From Candidatus Paracaedibacteraceae bacterium (GTDB taxonomy: Bacteria; Pseudomonadota; Alphaproteobacteria; Paracaedibacterales; CAIOTO01), in assembly GCA_030694965.1 (NCBI GenBank), contig JAUYTZ010000018.1:239757-303756 (forward strand): DNA of 64,000 bases. Reading direction: 5' to 3'. This document shows positions 9,415 to 19,079 of this stretch, in pieces (position 1 is the stretch's first letter; every line of letters begins with the position of its first letter). The position numbers and the translations under genes are program-made. The notes below the pieces were generated by a model that was not told the DNA's origin, did no database searches, and saw only the letters and a list, made by a program, of their open reading frames with translations.

Positions 9415-10851
9415 TTAATCCTTTTTGCCAACAACGGGGAATGTAAGATCTTCACTTTTGCCAACAACGAGGAATGTAAGATCTTCACTTTTAAGCATGC
9501 GCGCAGCGACACGTTTAATGTCATCTGTTGTAATTTTTGTAAACAGCTCTTCACGATCGCTTACGTATGTTTTTGGTAATCCTTCGCTTTGATATGAAAG
9601 TAAAACTTTTACAATGCTTGATGTTTCATCAAAATTTAACGGATAAGATTCTGTTACAAATTGTTTTTGTAAGTCAAGTTCACTTTGCGTAATGCCATTT
9701 TTAGCAATATCTTGCCATTGTTCACGTATAAGCTTTATCACTTCATCAACGGATGCTGTTTTTGTTGATGTTCCACCTAACATCCCATATTTTAAATTAT
9801 AATTAAAAAGCCCCAATGAGATTGAATAGGAAAGCCCGCGTTTTTCACGAATTTCTTTCCATAAACGTGACTCAAATGCATTGCCGCCAAGTGCTTGGGT
9901 AAGAAGATAGGCAGCATAAAAATCAGGGTCTTTTCGGTCAATACCAGGATGTGCAAAGTAAATGATAGTTTGGGGAACATCCATCGTTTTATGAATGATT
10001 TTACCAGCATTTTCTAGCTTGCCACAGTTTGATTTTGTAATCTTTTCACCTTTTGGAAGAGATGCGATGAGATCTTCTAAATCAGCTTTGAGTTTAGATT
10101 CAGAAATATTGCCAGCGGCAGCAATTTTAAGGTTTGACTGTGTTAATGTACGTTTTAATTGTTCGCGTAAATCCGCACTTGTTATCTTAGGTATAAACTC
10201 AAGTCTTTTTTCGATGTTATTCACATATGGATGTTTCTCACCCCAAATATTTGCAAGCAAATGTTCTTTTGCTACAACTTGAGGTTGATGAAGTGATTGC
10301 ATGAGCCCAGCGCCGATTTGTTGTTGTAGGCGGGTAATGGCATCATTTTCAAAAATTGGTTCTGTGAGAGCAAGTTTCACAAGCTTAAAAGCTTCGGCAA
10401 TGTTTGATGTGATTGTTTTAAAAACAACGGTAATATTATCTTGATTGGATGAAATGGACATGTGTACATTTTTTTCAATCAATTTTTTTTTAAAAGCTTG
10501 GCTGTTATAAGGGCCGGCTCCTTCATCAAGCATTGATGTTAAAAAATGGCTAAGACCAGGCTTGTTTTCCGGATTGGACTGCTGACCTGCAAATTCGAAT
10601 ACCAGGCCAATAGTTACAATTTCAAGCTCTGGATTTTCAACAAACCAAACAGGTTGGCCGTCTTTTAACGCGAAATCTTTGATGTCGACAGGGGCAATTT
10701 TATGTTTTTCTGTGCTAGAAGCATTAGCTGCATTAGTTGCTTGCGTTGTTGTTTTTGCGCTTGCGTGTGAAAGCATCAAGTGATTCTCCAAGGTTAAAAA
10801 TGCACAACTTGTATATAAAATTGCCTTTGTCCAGTTTTTCATGGTGTACAA
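9415..10851 (-). CDS. M16 family peptidase-like protein (HxxEH lost, probably the non-catalytic partner)
   Basis: HFLTSMLDEGAG replaces HFLEHMMF; C-terminal GGNAFESRLWKEIREKRGLSYS typical of M16; adjacent to the active paralog. Confidence 0.9.
   Translation of the reverse strand: MYTMKNWTKAILYTSCAFLTLENHLMLSHASAKTTTQATNAANASSTEKHKIAPVDIKDFALKDGQPVWFVENPELEIVTIGLVFEFAGQQSNPENKPGLSHFLTSMLDEGAGPYNSQAFKKKLIEKNVHMSISSNQDNITVVFKTITSNIAEAFKLVKLALTEPIFENDAITRLQQQIGAGLMQSLHQPQVVAKEHLLANIWGEKHPYVNNIEKRLEFIPKITSADLREQLKRTLTQSNLKIAAAGNISESKLKADLEDLIASLPKGEKITKSNCGKLENAGKIIHKTMDVPQTIIYFAHPGIDRKDPDFYAAYLLTQALGGNAFESRLWKEIREKRGLSYSISLGLFNYNLKYGMLGGTSTKTASVDEVIKLIREQWQDIAKNGITQSELDLQKQFVTESYPLNFDETSSIVKVLLSYQSEGLPKTYVSDREELFTKITTDDIKRVAARMLKSEDLTFLVVGKSEDLTFPVVGKKD
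9423..9488. repeat. 33-bp tandem duplication within the M16-like gene
   Basis: ttttgccaacaacgRggaatgtaagatcttcac twice, one mismatch; encodes SEDLTFLVVGK/SEDLTFPVVGK. Confidence 0.95.
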
Positions 10852-10854
10852 GCC

Positions 10855-11367
10855 TTATTTGGATTGTGTTGTAGATGATGAGGAAGCTATTTCTTTTTTA
10901 GTAGGTTCAGATGTATTTTTTGCATTTGCTGCGATCTTTTTTCCCATTTTAGAAATAGTATCTGTAATGCCATCACCAGAAGTTGATTCGTTTGATTCTT
11001 CTTTATTAACTGTTTCACGTATCTTAGGATCAGCTTTTGTTTCTGCGCTTGCTTTTTCAACGATAGCTTTTGCATTGGTTGATTCTGCACTGCTTGTTTT
11101 TGATGTGTGTCCAAGTAATACTTTTTTTACTTTAAGTGAAGCGTTGTCATCTGCTTGTTTTTTTGCATTTTTTACACCTACTGTATTATTTGCAGATGGT
11201 GGTGCTAAATGATAGCTGGGTGGCATGCTAAGAGGGGGATTTTCAGCAATATTAAATTCATCAGCCTGATAATGGTCTAGACCAAAAGTGCTTCTTAGTG
11301 TGTCACAGCCTGTTAGAATGACAAATGACATTGCCGCCAAGAGTGAAATGCTAATTCTTTTAACCAT
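10855..11367 (-). CDS. DUF3035/BamF-like lipoprotein
   Basis: Lipobox LTGC; DEFNIAENPPLSMPPSYHLAPP resembles the DUF3035 N-terminus (DEF...PL.+PP.Y.L.PP). Confidence 0.7.
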   Translation of the reverse strand: MVKRISISLLAAMSFVILTGCDTLRSTFGLDHYQADEFNIAENPPLSMPPSYHLAPPSANNTVGVKNAKKQADDNASLKVKKVLLGHTSKTSSAESTNAKAIVEKASAETKADPKIRETVNKEESNESTSGDGITDTISKMGKKIAANAKNTSEPTKKEIASSSSTTQSK

Positions 11368-11370
11368 ATA

Positions 11371-11889
11371 TTACTTACCTTTTTTGATTATATTTTTTAG
11401 AGAATGCCACGTTTGACTTCCTAATACAAGTATCACTCCAATAACAATGGCAGAGTCAGCGATATTAAAAGTTGGCCAATAATATTGTTTTAAGTGAAAC
11501 TGTAAGAAGTCAACTACGCCACCGTAGAAAAAACGATCAAGAATGTTACCTATGGCGCCGCCAATAATTAGACTAAAGGAAATTTCTTCAAATCGATCTT
11601 TTGTTTGAATCACTAGATGAGTGAGATATCCACAAAGGCCTGTTGCCATAAGAATAAGTAGCCAAAAGCCAAGCATACCATTGGATTGAAACATGCCAAA
11701 ACTAACCCCTGTATTGTAGGTAAGTGTGAAATTGAAAACGGAACAAATATAGACAATTTGGTGCTTTGTTAGTGTGTATAAAATAATGAGTTTTGTTAGT
11801 TGATCCGCCGCAAGTGTCCCAATAATAATTGGAATAACCGTTTTTATTTTAAAAAGAAGTGGGCTTGATTTTTGTTTCTTTTTCGACAT
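11371..11889 (-). CDS. lspA: Lipoprotein signal peptidase II
   Basis: AADQLTK, NTGVSFG, GGAIGNILDRFFYGGVVDFL, FNIADSAI. Confidence 0.97.
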   Translation of the reverse strand: MSKKKQKSSPLLFKIKTVIPIIIGTLAADQLTKLIILYTLTKHQIVYICSVFNFTLTYNTGVSFGMFQSNGMLGFWLLILMATGLCGYLTHLVIQTKDRFEEISFSLIIGGAIGNILDRFFYGGVVDFLQFHLKQYYWPTFNIADSAIVIGVILVLGSQTWHSLKNIIKKGK

Positions 11890-11915
11890 GGAATAAATGT
11901 TCTTTCTAAAAAGAA

Positions 11916-11925
11916 GGGGGGGGGG
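11916..11925. repeat. G10 homopolymer upstream of lspA
   Basis: gaaggggggggggatg, ten consecutive G in AT-rich DNA. Confidence 0.9.
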
Positions 11926-12199
11926 ATGATTTTTTGAAAAACTATAATTGATGTTTTAATCTGTATTTCTGTGCATCTGCCTTTATTATCTTTGAGTTTC
12001 ATCTTTGCAATTTCGAGGTTTTCCACTCTCTAACATCTTTACTGGCTTAAAAGCATATATAATAGATATTCATGCTGAGCTTAGAAGGTTATATAGCCCT
12101 TAAGATCAAGTTCAAGGATGACACGTAAGAAAACAAAATGGTACTTCAAGAGATAATGTTTAAGTTAGCATGAATAAAATCCAAAAAAGCTAGCTCAAA

Positions 12200-13150
12200 C
12201 TAAAGTCCCTTTTGTCCCATGTTAATAAATTTATCACGACGTGCATTGAGTAGTTGATTGCCATCAAGCGCTATTAATGGAATAAGTGCACCTTCAATAG
12301 CTTCTTTAACCTGGCGAATCATAGCTGTTTTATTACGATGTGCACCACCTGTTGGTTCAGGGATGATTTTATCAATGACACCCAATTGGATCAAATCTTG
12401 AGCAGTCAGTTTTTGAGCTTCAGCTGCTTCTGGTGCTTTCGTTGAGCTACGCCATAAAATGGATGCGCAGCCTTCAGGTGAAATTACTGAGTAAACAGCA
12501 TGCTCAAGCATTAAGATCGTATTGGCAGCTGCGATTGCTATTGCACCGCCAGATCCACCTTCACCAATAACAACGCTAAGTAGTGGGACTTTAATATCGA
12601 GGCAAACTTCTATGCACTTTGCAATAGCTTCTGCTTGGCCGCGTTCTTCAGCTTCAATGCCTGGGAATGCGCCTGCCGTATCTACAAACGTAATAACAGG
12701 TAGGTTGAAGCGGTTCGCAAGAAGCATAAGACGTTGTGCTTTTCTGTATCCTTCAGGTTTTGGCATGCCAAAATTGTGCTTAATACGAGATTCTGTATCA
12801 TGGCCTTTTTGTTGACCTATAACCATTACAGATCGTCCCAATAGGTGGCCAAAACCACCAACGATTGAACAGTCTTCACCAAATAGCCTGTCGCCAGAAA
12901 GAGGCATGAAATTATCAATGAGAACGTCGAGATAATCAAAAAACTTTGGGCGGTCAGGGTGGCGTGCTACCTGCACCTTTTGCCATGGCGTTAGATTTTG
13001 ATATGTTTGCTTAAGCAAGCGATCTGCTTTGTTTTGTAGGCGCGCAACTTCGTCCGCAATATTTAAATCACGACCTGATATATGGCGTAACTCTTCAATT
13101 TTGCCTTCAAGGTCTGCTATTGGTTTTTCGAAATCTAAAAATTTTATCAT
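12200..13150 (-). CDS. accA: Acetyl-CoA carboxylase carboxyltransferase subunit alpha
   Basis: MIKFLDFEKPIADLEGKIEEL start; GGSGGAIAIAAANTILMLEHAVYSVISPEGCASILW. The track extends to a TTG at 13231, but the ATG at 13150 matches the usual N-terminus. Confidence 0.96.
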   Translation of the reverse strand: MIKFLDFEKPIADLEGKIEELRHISGRDLNIADEVARLQNKADRLLKQTYQNLTPWQKVQVARHPDRPKFFDYLDVLIDNFMPLSGDRLFGEDCSIVGGFGHLLGRSVMVIGQQKGHDTESRIKHNFGMPKPEGYRKAQRLMLLANRFNLPVITFVDTAGAFPGIEAEERGQAEAIAKCIEVCLDIKVPLLSVVIGEGGSGGAIAIAAANTILMLEHAVYSVISPEGCASILWRSSTKAPEAAEAQKLTAQDLIQLGVIDKIIPEPTGGAHRNKTAMIRQVKEAIEGALIPLIALDGNQLLNARRDKFINMGQKGL

Positions 13151-13253
13151 ACTTTTTTTACTATTCTTTGCCTCCTTATTTTCTAAACTGCTTTTGCCAA
13201 TAAGGCAAGTTTTGTTTTTTTTATTGTGCAATTTTGTTAGAAACTAATAGAGG

Positions 13254-13745
13254 CTAATTTGGATCTTTGTTTGAATTGTAATGTTTTTTGTTTGGCATTT
13301 TCTTTGTGTTGTTTGATGCTGAATCTTCTAAAACAAAAGCAAGCACCCCAAAGTCTTGTTTTAAACTTGTGTATAAAATGCTATCTTTCAATGTTTGTTT
13401 ACAGTGATATACAGGTTTCATTTTACTTGTGTCAATATTGATAATACCAAATACATGGTCAACATCTATATAAATCGTTTCTTGCTCGGAAGCTTGGTAT
13501 ACAAGACCGAATGAACACTCGCCTTTGCGTGTTGTTGGTTCTATGTGATGTCCAAGGTGAACGACCGGCAAAACATGATTGCGCCATAGCCTATGTTTGT
13601 CAACGATATGATTATGTGTTGTTATTTTAAGATTTTTATCTTGTTGTGCGTGGTATTCTTTCAAATTAACAATTTCAAGAAGGCGATTTGTTGGAACAGC
13701 TAAGTGAAACTGACTGGAGCGTATGAGAAGCACGTCTTTAGACAT
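13254..13745 (-). CDS. Possible CheW-like domain protein
   Basis: Small protein with the pattern 'vLPVVHLGHHI...' and 'VDHVFGIINI' reminiscent of CheW; weak. Confidence 0.35.
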   Translation of the reverse strand: MSKDVLLIRSSQFHLAVPTNRLLEIVNLKEYHAQQDKNLKITTHNHIVDKHRLWRNHVLPVVHLGHHIEPTTRKGECSFGLVYQASEQETIYIDVDHVFGIINIDTSKMKPVYHCKQTLKDSILYTSLKQDFGVLAFVLEDSASNNTKKMPNKKHYNSNKDPN

Positions 13746-13862
13746 AATAATTAATCATTTTCATTTTTTTAAGAGATATGCAAAATCATGCATTGTCGCG
13801 GTTATGTGAATACTATATATTAAATTGACATATCTAAATTAATATTAAGTTAATGTGTTTTT

Positions 13863-14939
13863 TTATTTGTATATTGAATTAAAATATTTAAATATATTGA
13901 TCATTGAATTTTCTGTGCCAATGGATATACGCAGATAATCATGGAGGTTATATTGTGTCATCGGACGTACAATAAATCCATTTTCTCCAAGATTCTTATA
14001 AAATGAGTTGGCACGATTGGGCAAATGAATGAGTACAAAGTTGCTACAGGATGGAATAAATGTGATCTTTTTTTCAGTTAAAATAACTTCAAATTTTTTA
14101 CGCCAAAGATGTGTGAAATTAACTGTTTTTTTTACAAAATTTGGGTCATTAAGGGCCGTTATACCTGCCTTCTGCGCTATTATGGATGTGTTGAATGGTG
14201 CACGTATATGATTAATTGAATTAATGATAGTTTCTGATGCGTGCATCCATCCAAGCCTAAGTCCAGCTAAGCCGTAGGCTTTTGAAAAGGATCTTGTTAC
14301 AACAACGTTAGGGTGTGTCGTAACAAATTCGTGACCAGCTGTGTATGTGTGATCTGTTTGTAAATATTCAGCATAAGCTGCATCAAGTACAAGTATAACA
14401 GAGGAGGGCAGAGCACTAAGAAGATTTTTAAGTTCATCCCTATGCAAAAAATTACCAATGGGATTACCTGGATGATCAATATAAATCATTTTTGTTTTAT
14501 GCGTTATATTCGTCAAAATATTAGCTATCTTTAGTGCTTTATCCTCACCTTCGCGTGGGATATACTTTGGAATAGCTGATACACTTAACGCTGCAATTGC
14601 ATAGACACCAAACCCATATTCAGGAATAAGCACTTCATCGCCTGGCGATAGGTATGTACGCGCAAGTAAGTGTAAAAGTTCTTCACTGCCGCATCCGCAA
14701 AGAATATTAATTGCAGGGATGCCAAAGGTATGAGAGAGTGCGCTCTTTAGTTGTGTTGCTGTGCCATCTGGATATGTATGTACGTTCGAAAATGTTGAGA
14801 GCATTTCATAAACAGCTTTGCTTGCCCCAAATGGATTTTCATTAGATGCAAGGTTATGCTGCTGAATAAAGTTTGGTGGAACATTATTTCCACCAATATA
14901 AGGGATTATTTGATAGAGCGATGCGTGTGGAGACTTCAT
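13863..14939 (-). CDS. hisC: Histidinol-phosphate aminotransferase-like PLP enzyme
   Basis: NENPFGAS, YPDGTATQLK, GCGSEELLHLLARTYLSPGDEVLIPEYGF, RSFSKAYGLAGLRLGW. Confidence 0.88.
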   Translation of the reverse strand: MKSPHASLYQIIPYIGGNNVPPNFIQQHNLASNENPFGASKAVYEMLSTFSNVHTYPDGTATQLKSALSHTFGIPAINILCGCGSEELLHLLARTYLSPGDEVLIPEYGFGVYAIAALSVSAIPKYIPREGEDKALKIANILTNITHKTKMIYIDHPGNPIGNFLHRDELKNLLSALPSSVILVLDAAYAEYLQTDHTYTAGHEFVTTHPNVVVTRSFSKAYGLAGLRLGWMHASETIINSINHIRAPFNTSIIAQKAGITALNDPNFVKKTVNFTHLWRKKFEVILTEKKITFIPSCSNFVLIHLPNRANSFYKNLGENGFIVRPMTQYNLHDYLRISIGTENSMINIFKYFNSIYK

Positions 14940-15991
14940 TATTTCTCTTTAGGGCTAATAATCCAATAAGGTGATTCATCCACATTACGCTTTTCGTAGG
15001 GTAAAAATGTTTTTGCACGATCATCATCTGCAACAATAAAGTACTCATTATTGCCTAAATAAGCAACACCTTCAGCTTTGTGGGCTTTGAAAGATGTTTC
15101 ATCTACAACATGCAACTCTTGGTTACTAAAGAGAGCAGGTATTCGAATTTTAAGTAGTTTGCTTGAGAAGGCCTCATTTTTTTCATGAGCAAGCAAGACA
15201 TACAAGTGTTTATCTTGTGGATTATACTCTAGGCTTGATATACCAAAATCTTTTGTATGTACGCGATTATAAGCTAATTTCCAGTCATTACCAAAAATAA
15301 CTTTTCCATCTTTTTCAAAAATACTAACTGTTATTATTTTTGTTGCAGCTTGATTTTCGCCATTTTTGTAGCTCTTTCCTTCTTCTCTGATGCCAAGTAG
15401 TAATATTGATTGGCTTGGATTATTAGGATTTGGTACAATTGCGGATCCTTCAATTTTAAAATAATCAATTGGGGTTGTTGATGAAGTATTGAGAAGCTTT
15501 TTGAATGTATTGTAGAGTTCCGGTCCAGCAACAACTTGGAAGTCAGATGCTTTTTCCTCTTTTTCATTAAATTTAAAAGCAATAATTTTTGTAAATAAAA
15601 CATCTGTATTTCTATCATATGAGCCAAAGGATATAACCCAATCTTTAAAAATAGATATAGACTCCGATTTTTTTATCTTACATTCAGGAGGAAGTTGTAT
15701 TTTTAGTGCAGGTTTAATTTTACGTTGATATTTGTTTTTTTTAATACTGTTTATTGTGTAAAATAATACTGAATTATTATCTTTATCATTGCTAGAGATT
15801 ATATAATTTCCTAAACGTGTAGCACTAGATAACTCACACGTGGCTTTCTTATCTTTAGCTTCATTTTCATGAAAGCATGAAAGAGTGCCAATATGTTTAA
15901 TAGGACTTTCTTTTTTAGTGAATTCGAGTATAAACATGGCAAAAAGAGAAAATAGAGCAAAGGTTGAAAAAATTAAATGTTTTAATTTCAT
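14939..15991 (-). CDS. Exported/anchored hypothetical protein, possibly DUF3616/beta-propeller-like
   Basis: N-terminal hydrophobic segment; KIEGSAIVPNPNNPSQSILLLGIREEG and AEGVAYLGNNEYFIVADDD resemble esterase-like/DUF3616 propeller motifs; coupled to hisC. Confidence 0.5.
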   Translation of the reverse strand: MKLKHLIFSTFALFSLFAMFILEFTKKESPIKHIGTLSCFHENEAKDKKATCELSSATRLGNYIISSNDKDNNSVLFYTINSIKKNKYQRKIKPALKIQLPPECKIKKSESISIFKDWVISFGSYDRNTDVLFTKIIAFKFNEKEEKASDFQVVAGPELYNTFKKLLNTSSTTPIDYFKIEGSAIVPNPNNPSQSILLLGIREEGKSYKNGENQAATKIITVSIFEKDGKVIFGNDWKLAYNRVHTKDFGISSLEYNPQDKHLYVLLAHEKNEAFSSKLLKIRIPALFSNQELHVVDETSFKAHKAEGVAYLGNNEYFIVADDDRAKTFLPYEKRNVDESPYWIISPKEK

Positions 15992-16152
15992 TGTAAATCT
16001 CTTTTTTTGTTTATTAATTCTTTTCTATAAATATATTGAAACACTTATTTGTAAATAATTCGTAAAGATAAAAAAATTAACATAAAAAAATCCCCCATAG
16101 CAATCTATGAGGGGAAAAATTATTGGTAGAGGAAAGCTGTTGTTTATTTGGT

Positions 16153-18876
16153 TTAAACAGCGCCATGGCAGTGTTTATATTTTTTGCCAGATCCACATGG
16201 ACAATCTGCATTACGTAGAACGCGTCCCCATGTGGTTGGGTCCTTTGGATCTATTTCTAGACTTGGAGCATGAACAAGTTCAAAAGTATTGCGATCATCT
16301 TCATCACTTTCGAAATCATTAGACCAGTTGGGCATGCTTTCACGCATTGCATCAAAGTCTAAGCGGGGAGAAAGTGCACTTTCAAGGCTAAGCCCTTCTG
16401 GTAGAGAAAGCTCAAAATGTGATAGGGCAGAAATCAATTCAGCTTTAACACGACCCATCATGAACTGGAAGAGATTATACGCTTCACGTTTGTATTCATT
16501 AAGTGGGTTTCCTTGCGCATACGCACGAAGATTAATACCTTGACGTAAGTGATCTAGGGAAAGTAAGTGGTCTTTCCAAGCTTGATCCAATATGCGTAGT
16601 AGAAGAGTGCGTTCTGACATGCGAATCATTGTTTCGCCATAAGTATTTTCTTTGCTTGAAAGAAGTTCCATATGCAAAGCATTAATGCGTTTTTTGACAT
16701 CGAGTGCTGATATGCCATCTTCATCGATCCATGTTTGGAAATCAATGTTAAGTGCAAATAACCGAATACATTCCGCATGTAAGCCTTGAATATCCCATTG
16801 TTCAGGCAATGAATTATCTGGAACATGCGCGTCAACACAGTCGTGAATAACTTCTTCACGCATATCTGTAACCATATTTGAAATGTTATCTGTATTCATC
16901 AAATCACGGCGTTGTTCGTAAATGATCTTACGTTGATCATTCATAACATCATCATAACGAAGTAAATGTTTACGGATGTCGAAGTTACGCGCTTCTACTT
17001 TTTGTTGTGCGCGTTCAAGTGCTTTGTTGATCCATTGATGTGAAATAGCTTCACCTTCTTGAACACCAAGTTTGCGCAACATGACATCAAGCTTTTGCGA
17101 ACCAAAAATACGCATCAAATCATCTTCAAGTGAGATATAGAATCGTGATGCTCCTGGGTCACCTTGTCGGCCCGAACGACCACGTAGCTGGTTATCAATA
17201 CGTCGGCTTTCATGGCGCTCTGTACCAATAACAAAAAGCCCACCTGCTTCTTTGACGCGTTTTTGATCAGCTTGGACATCACGTTTGATTTCTTCAATTA
17301 AGCGATCGCGATCTGGACCCTCAGCAACTTCAGCGAGCTCTCGTTCTACGCGCATTTCAAGGCTTCCGCCTAACTTAATGTCTGTACCACGACCGGCCAT
17401 GTTGGTTGCAATGGTTACAGCGCCTGAACGGCCAGCATCAGCAATAATGTATGCTTCTTGTTCATGGTAGCGTGCATTAAGAACTTGGTGCGGAATGTTA
17501 TCTGATTTTAATATATTTGAAATAAACTCTGACTTTTCAATGCTAGTTGTTCCAACAAGAACAGGTTGTTTGCGTGCATAACATTCGCGAATTTGGATCA
17601 GCACAGCTTCATATTTTTCTTTTGCAGTTAAGAAAATTTCATCATCATGATCAATACGTGCAATTGGTAAATTGGTCGGGACTTCAACAGGGCATAAGTT
17701 GTAGATTTCTTCAAATTCGACAGATTCTGTGACAGCCGTACCTGTCATGCCAGCCATTTTAGGATATAAGCGGAAGAAGTTTTGGTAGGTGACAGATGCA
17801 AGCGTTTGGTTTTCCATTTCAACCGTTACGCCTTCTTTTGCTTCAAGCGCCTGATGTAAACCATCCGAATAACGGCGACCTTCCATCATACGTCCTGTAA
17901 ATTCATCGATGATGATTACTTTGTCATCTTTTACGATATAGTCTACGTCACGTGCAAAAAGTTTGTGTGCCTTCAACGCTGCATTAACGTGGTGTACAAC
18001 GCCAATGTTTTGAACGTCATACAAACTGTTTCCTTTAATAAGGTTATTGCTTATTAGTAGCTGTTCGATTTTTTCAACGCCGCTGTCTGTTAGCGTAACA
18101 GAACGTTGTTTTTCATCTTTTTCGTAATCTTCTTCAGTTAATGGGGGGATTAGCTTATTAATTGTATTATAGCTTTCAGAAGAATCTTCGGCTGATCCTG
18201 AAATAATTAATGGTGTTCTTGCTTCATCGATCAAGATGCTGTCGCATTCATCAACGATTGCGAAATTGAATGGGCGCATTACCATTTCATCTTTACGAAA
18301 TTTCATATTGTCGCGCAAATAATCAAAGCCAAATTCATGGTTTGTACCATAGGTGATATCACGAGCATACATGTCGCGACGTTGACTGTCTGATAAACCA
18401 TGAACGATGCAGCCAACAGAAAGACCCAAGAAATTATAAAGAATTCCCATCCAGCTTGAGTCACGTGTAGCCAAGTAGTCATTAACTGTAACTGCGTGAA
18501 CACCTTTTCCTGATAAAGCGTTTAAATAAATAGGAAGTGTGGCAACAAGCGTTTTTCCTTCGCCTGTTCGCATTTCTGTAATCATGCCTTGGTTTAAAAC
18601 CATGCCGCCAACAAGTTGTACATCAAAAGGGCGCATACCAAGAGCACGTTTTGATGCCTCACGAACTGTTGCGAAGGCTTCTGGTAAAATCTGTTCTAGA
18701 GTTTGTCCTTTTTCAAGACGTTCTTTGAATTCAGTTGTTTTTGCTTTTATTTGGTCATCACTAAGTTTTATGTAGTCTTCTTCCAAATGATTTATTTGTT
18801 GAACAATACGTGTATATTTTTTAATGATTCTGTCATTCGCTGAACCAAAAATTTTATGCACTAATGCTGCAATCAT
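16153..18876 (-). CDS. secA: Preprotein translocase ATPase SecA
   Basis: [51 protein letters not shown]-terminal [14 protein letters not shown]. Confidence 0.99.
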   Translation of the reverse strand: MIAALVHKIFGSANDRIIKKYTRIVQQINHLEEDYIKLSDDQIKAKTTEFKERLEKGQTLEQILPEAFATVREASKRALGMRPFDVQLVGGMVLNQGMITEMRTGEGKTLVATLPIYLNALSGKGVHAVTVNDYLATRDSSWMGILYNFLGLSVGCIVHGLSDSQRRDMYARDITYGTNHEFGFDYLRDNMKFRKDEMVMRPFNFAIVDECDSILIDEARTPLIISGSAEDSSESYNTINKLIPPLTEEDYEKDEKQRSVTLTDSGVEKIEQLLISNNLIKGNSLYDVQNIGVVHHVNAALKAHKLFARDVDYIVKDDKVIIIDEFTGRMMEGRRYSDGLHQALEAKEGVTVEMENQTLASVTYQNFFRLYPKMAGMTGTAVTESVEFEEIYNLCPVEVPTNLPIARIDHDDEIFLTAKEKYEAVLIQIRECYARKQPVLVGTTSIEKSEFISNILKSDNIPHQVLNARYHEQEAYIIADAGRSGAVTIATNMAGRGTDIKLGGSLEMRVERELAEVAEGPDRDRLIEEIKRDVQADQKRVKEAGGLFVIGTERHESRRIDNQLRGRSGRQGDPGASRFYISLEDDLMRIFGSQKLDVMLRKLGVQEGEAISHQWINKALERAQQKVEARNFDIRKHLLRYDDVMNDQRKIIYEQRRDLMNTDNISNMVTDMREEVIHDCVDAHVPDNSLPEQWDIQGLHAECIRLFALNIDFQTWIDEDGISALDVKKRINALHMELLSSKENTYGETMIRMSERTLLLRILDQAWKDHLLSLDHLRQGINLRAYAQGNPLNEYKREAYNLFQFMMGRVKAELISALSHFELSLPEGLSLESALSPRLDFDAMRESMPNWSNDFESDEDDRNTFELVHAPSLEIDPKDPTTWGRVLRNADCPCGSGKKYKHCHGAV

Positions 18877-19079
18877 AACGCTAACCCCAAGATGAAAATC
18901 CTTGTAAAAAACATTTTTAACAAGGAAAAAAATTATAAATAATATCTATGCTTATCCTCAGGTTAGCTTATAAATGTAAAAAATTCTAGCATTTACGCAA
19001 AATTGACTCGCAGAAATATATAATCCGTTGCTATAATCGTCTCTATAAACATTTCAGGCCAGAAAGGATATGGTCAACG

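Noticed and set aside
10841-11212. 123-aa plus ORF opposite the DUF3035-like lipoprotein
   Set aside because: Antisense shadow ORF of a gene with lipobox and conserved motif.
11844-12026. 60-aa ORF across the G10 tract
   Set aside because: No motif; overlaps lspA start; better explained as intergenic.
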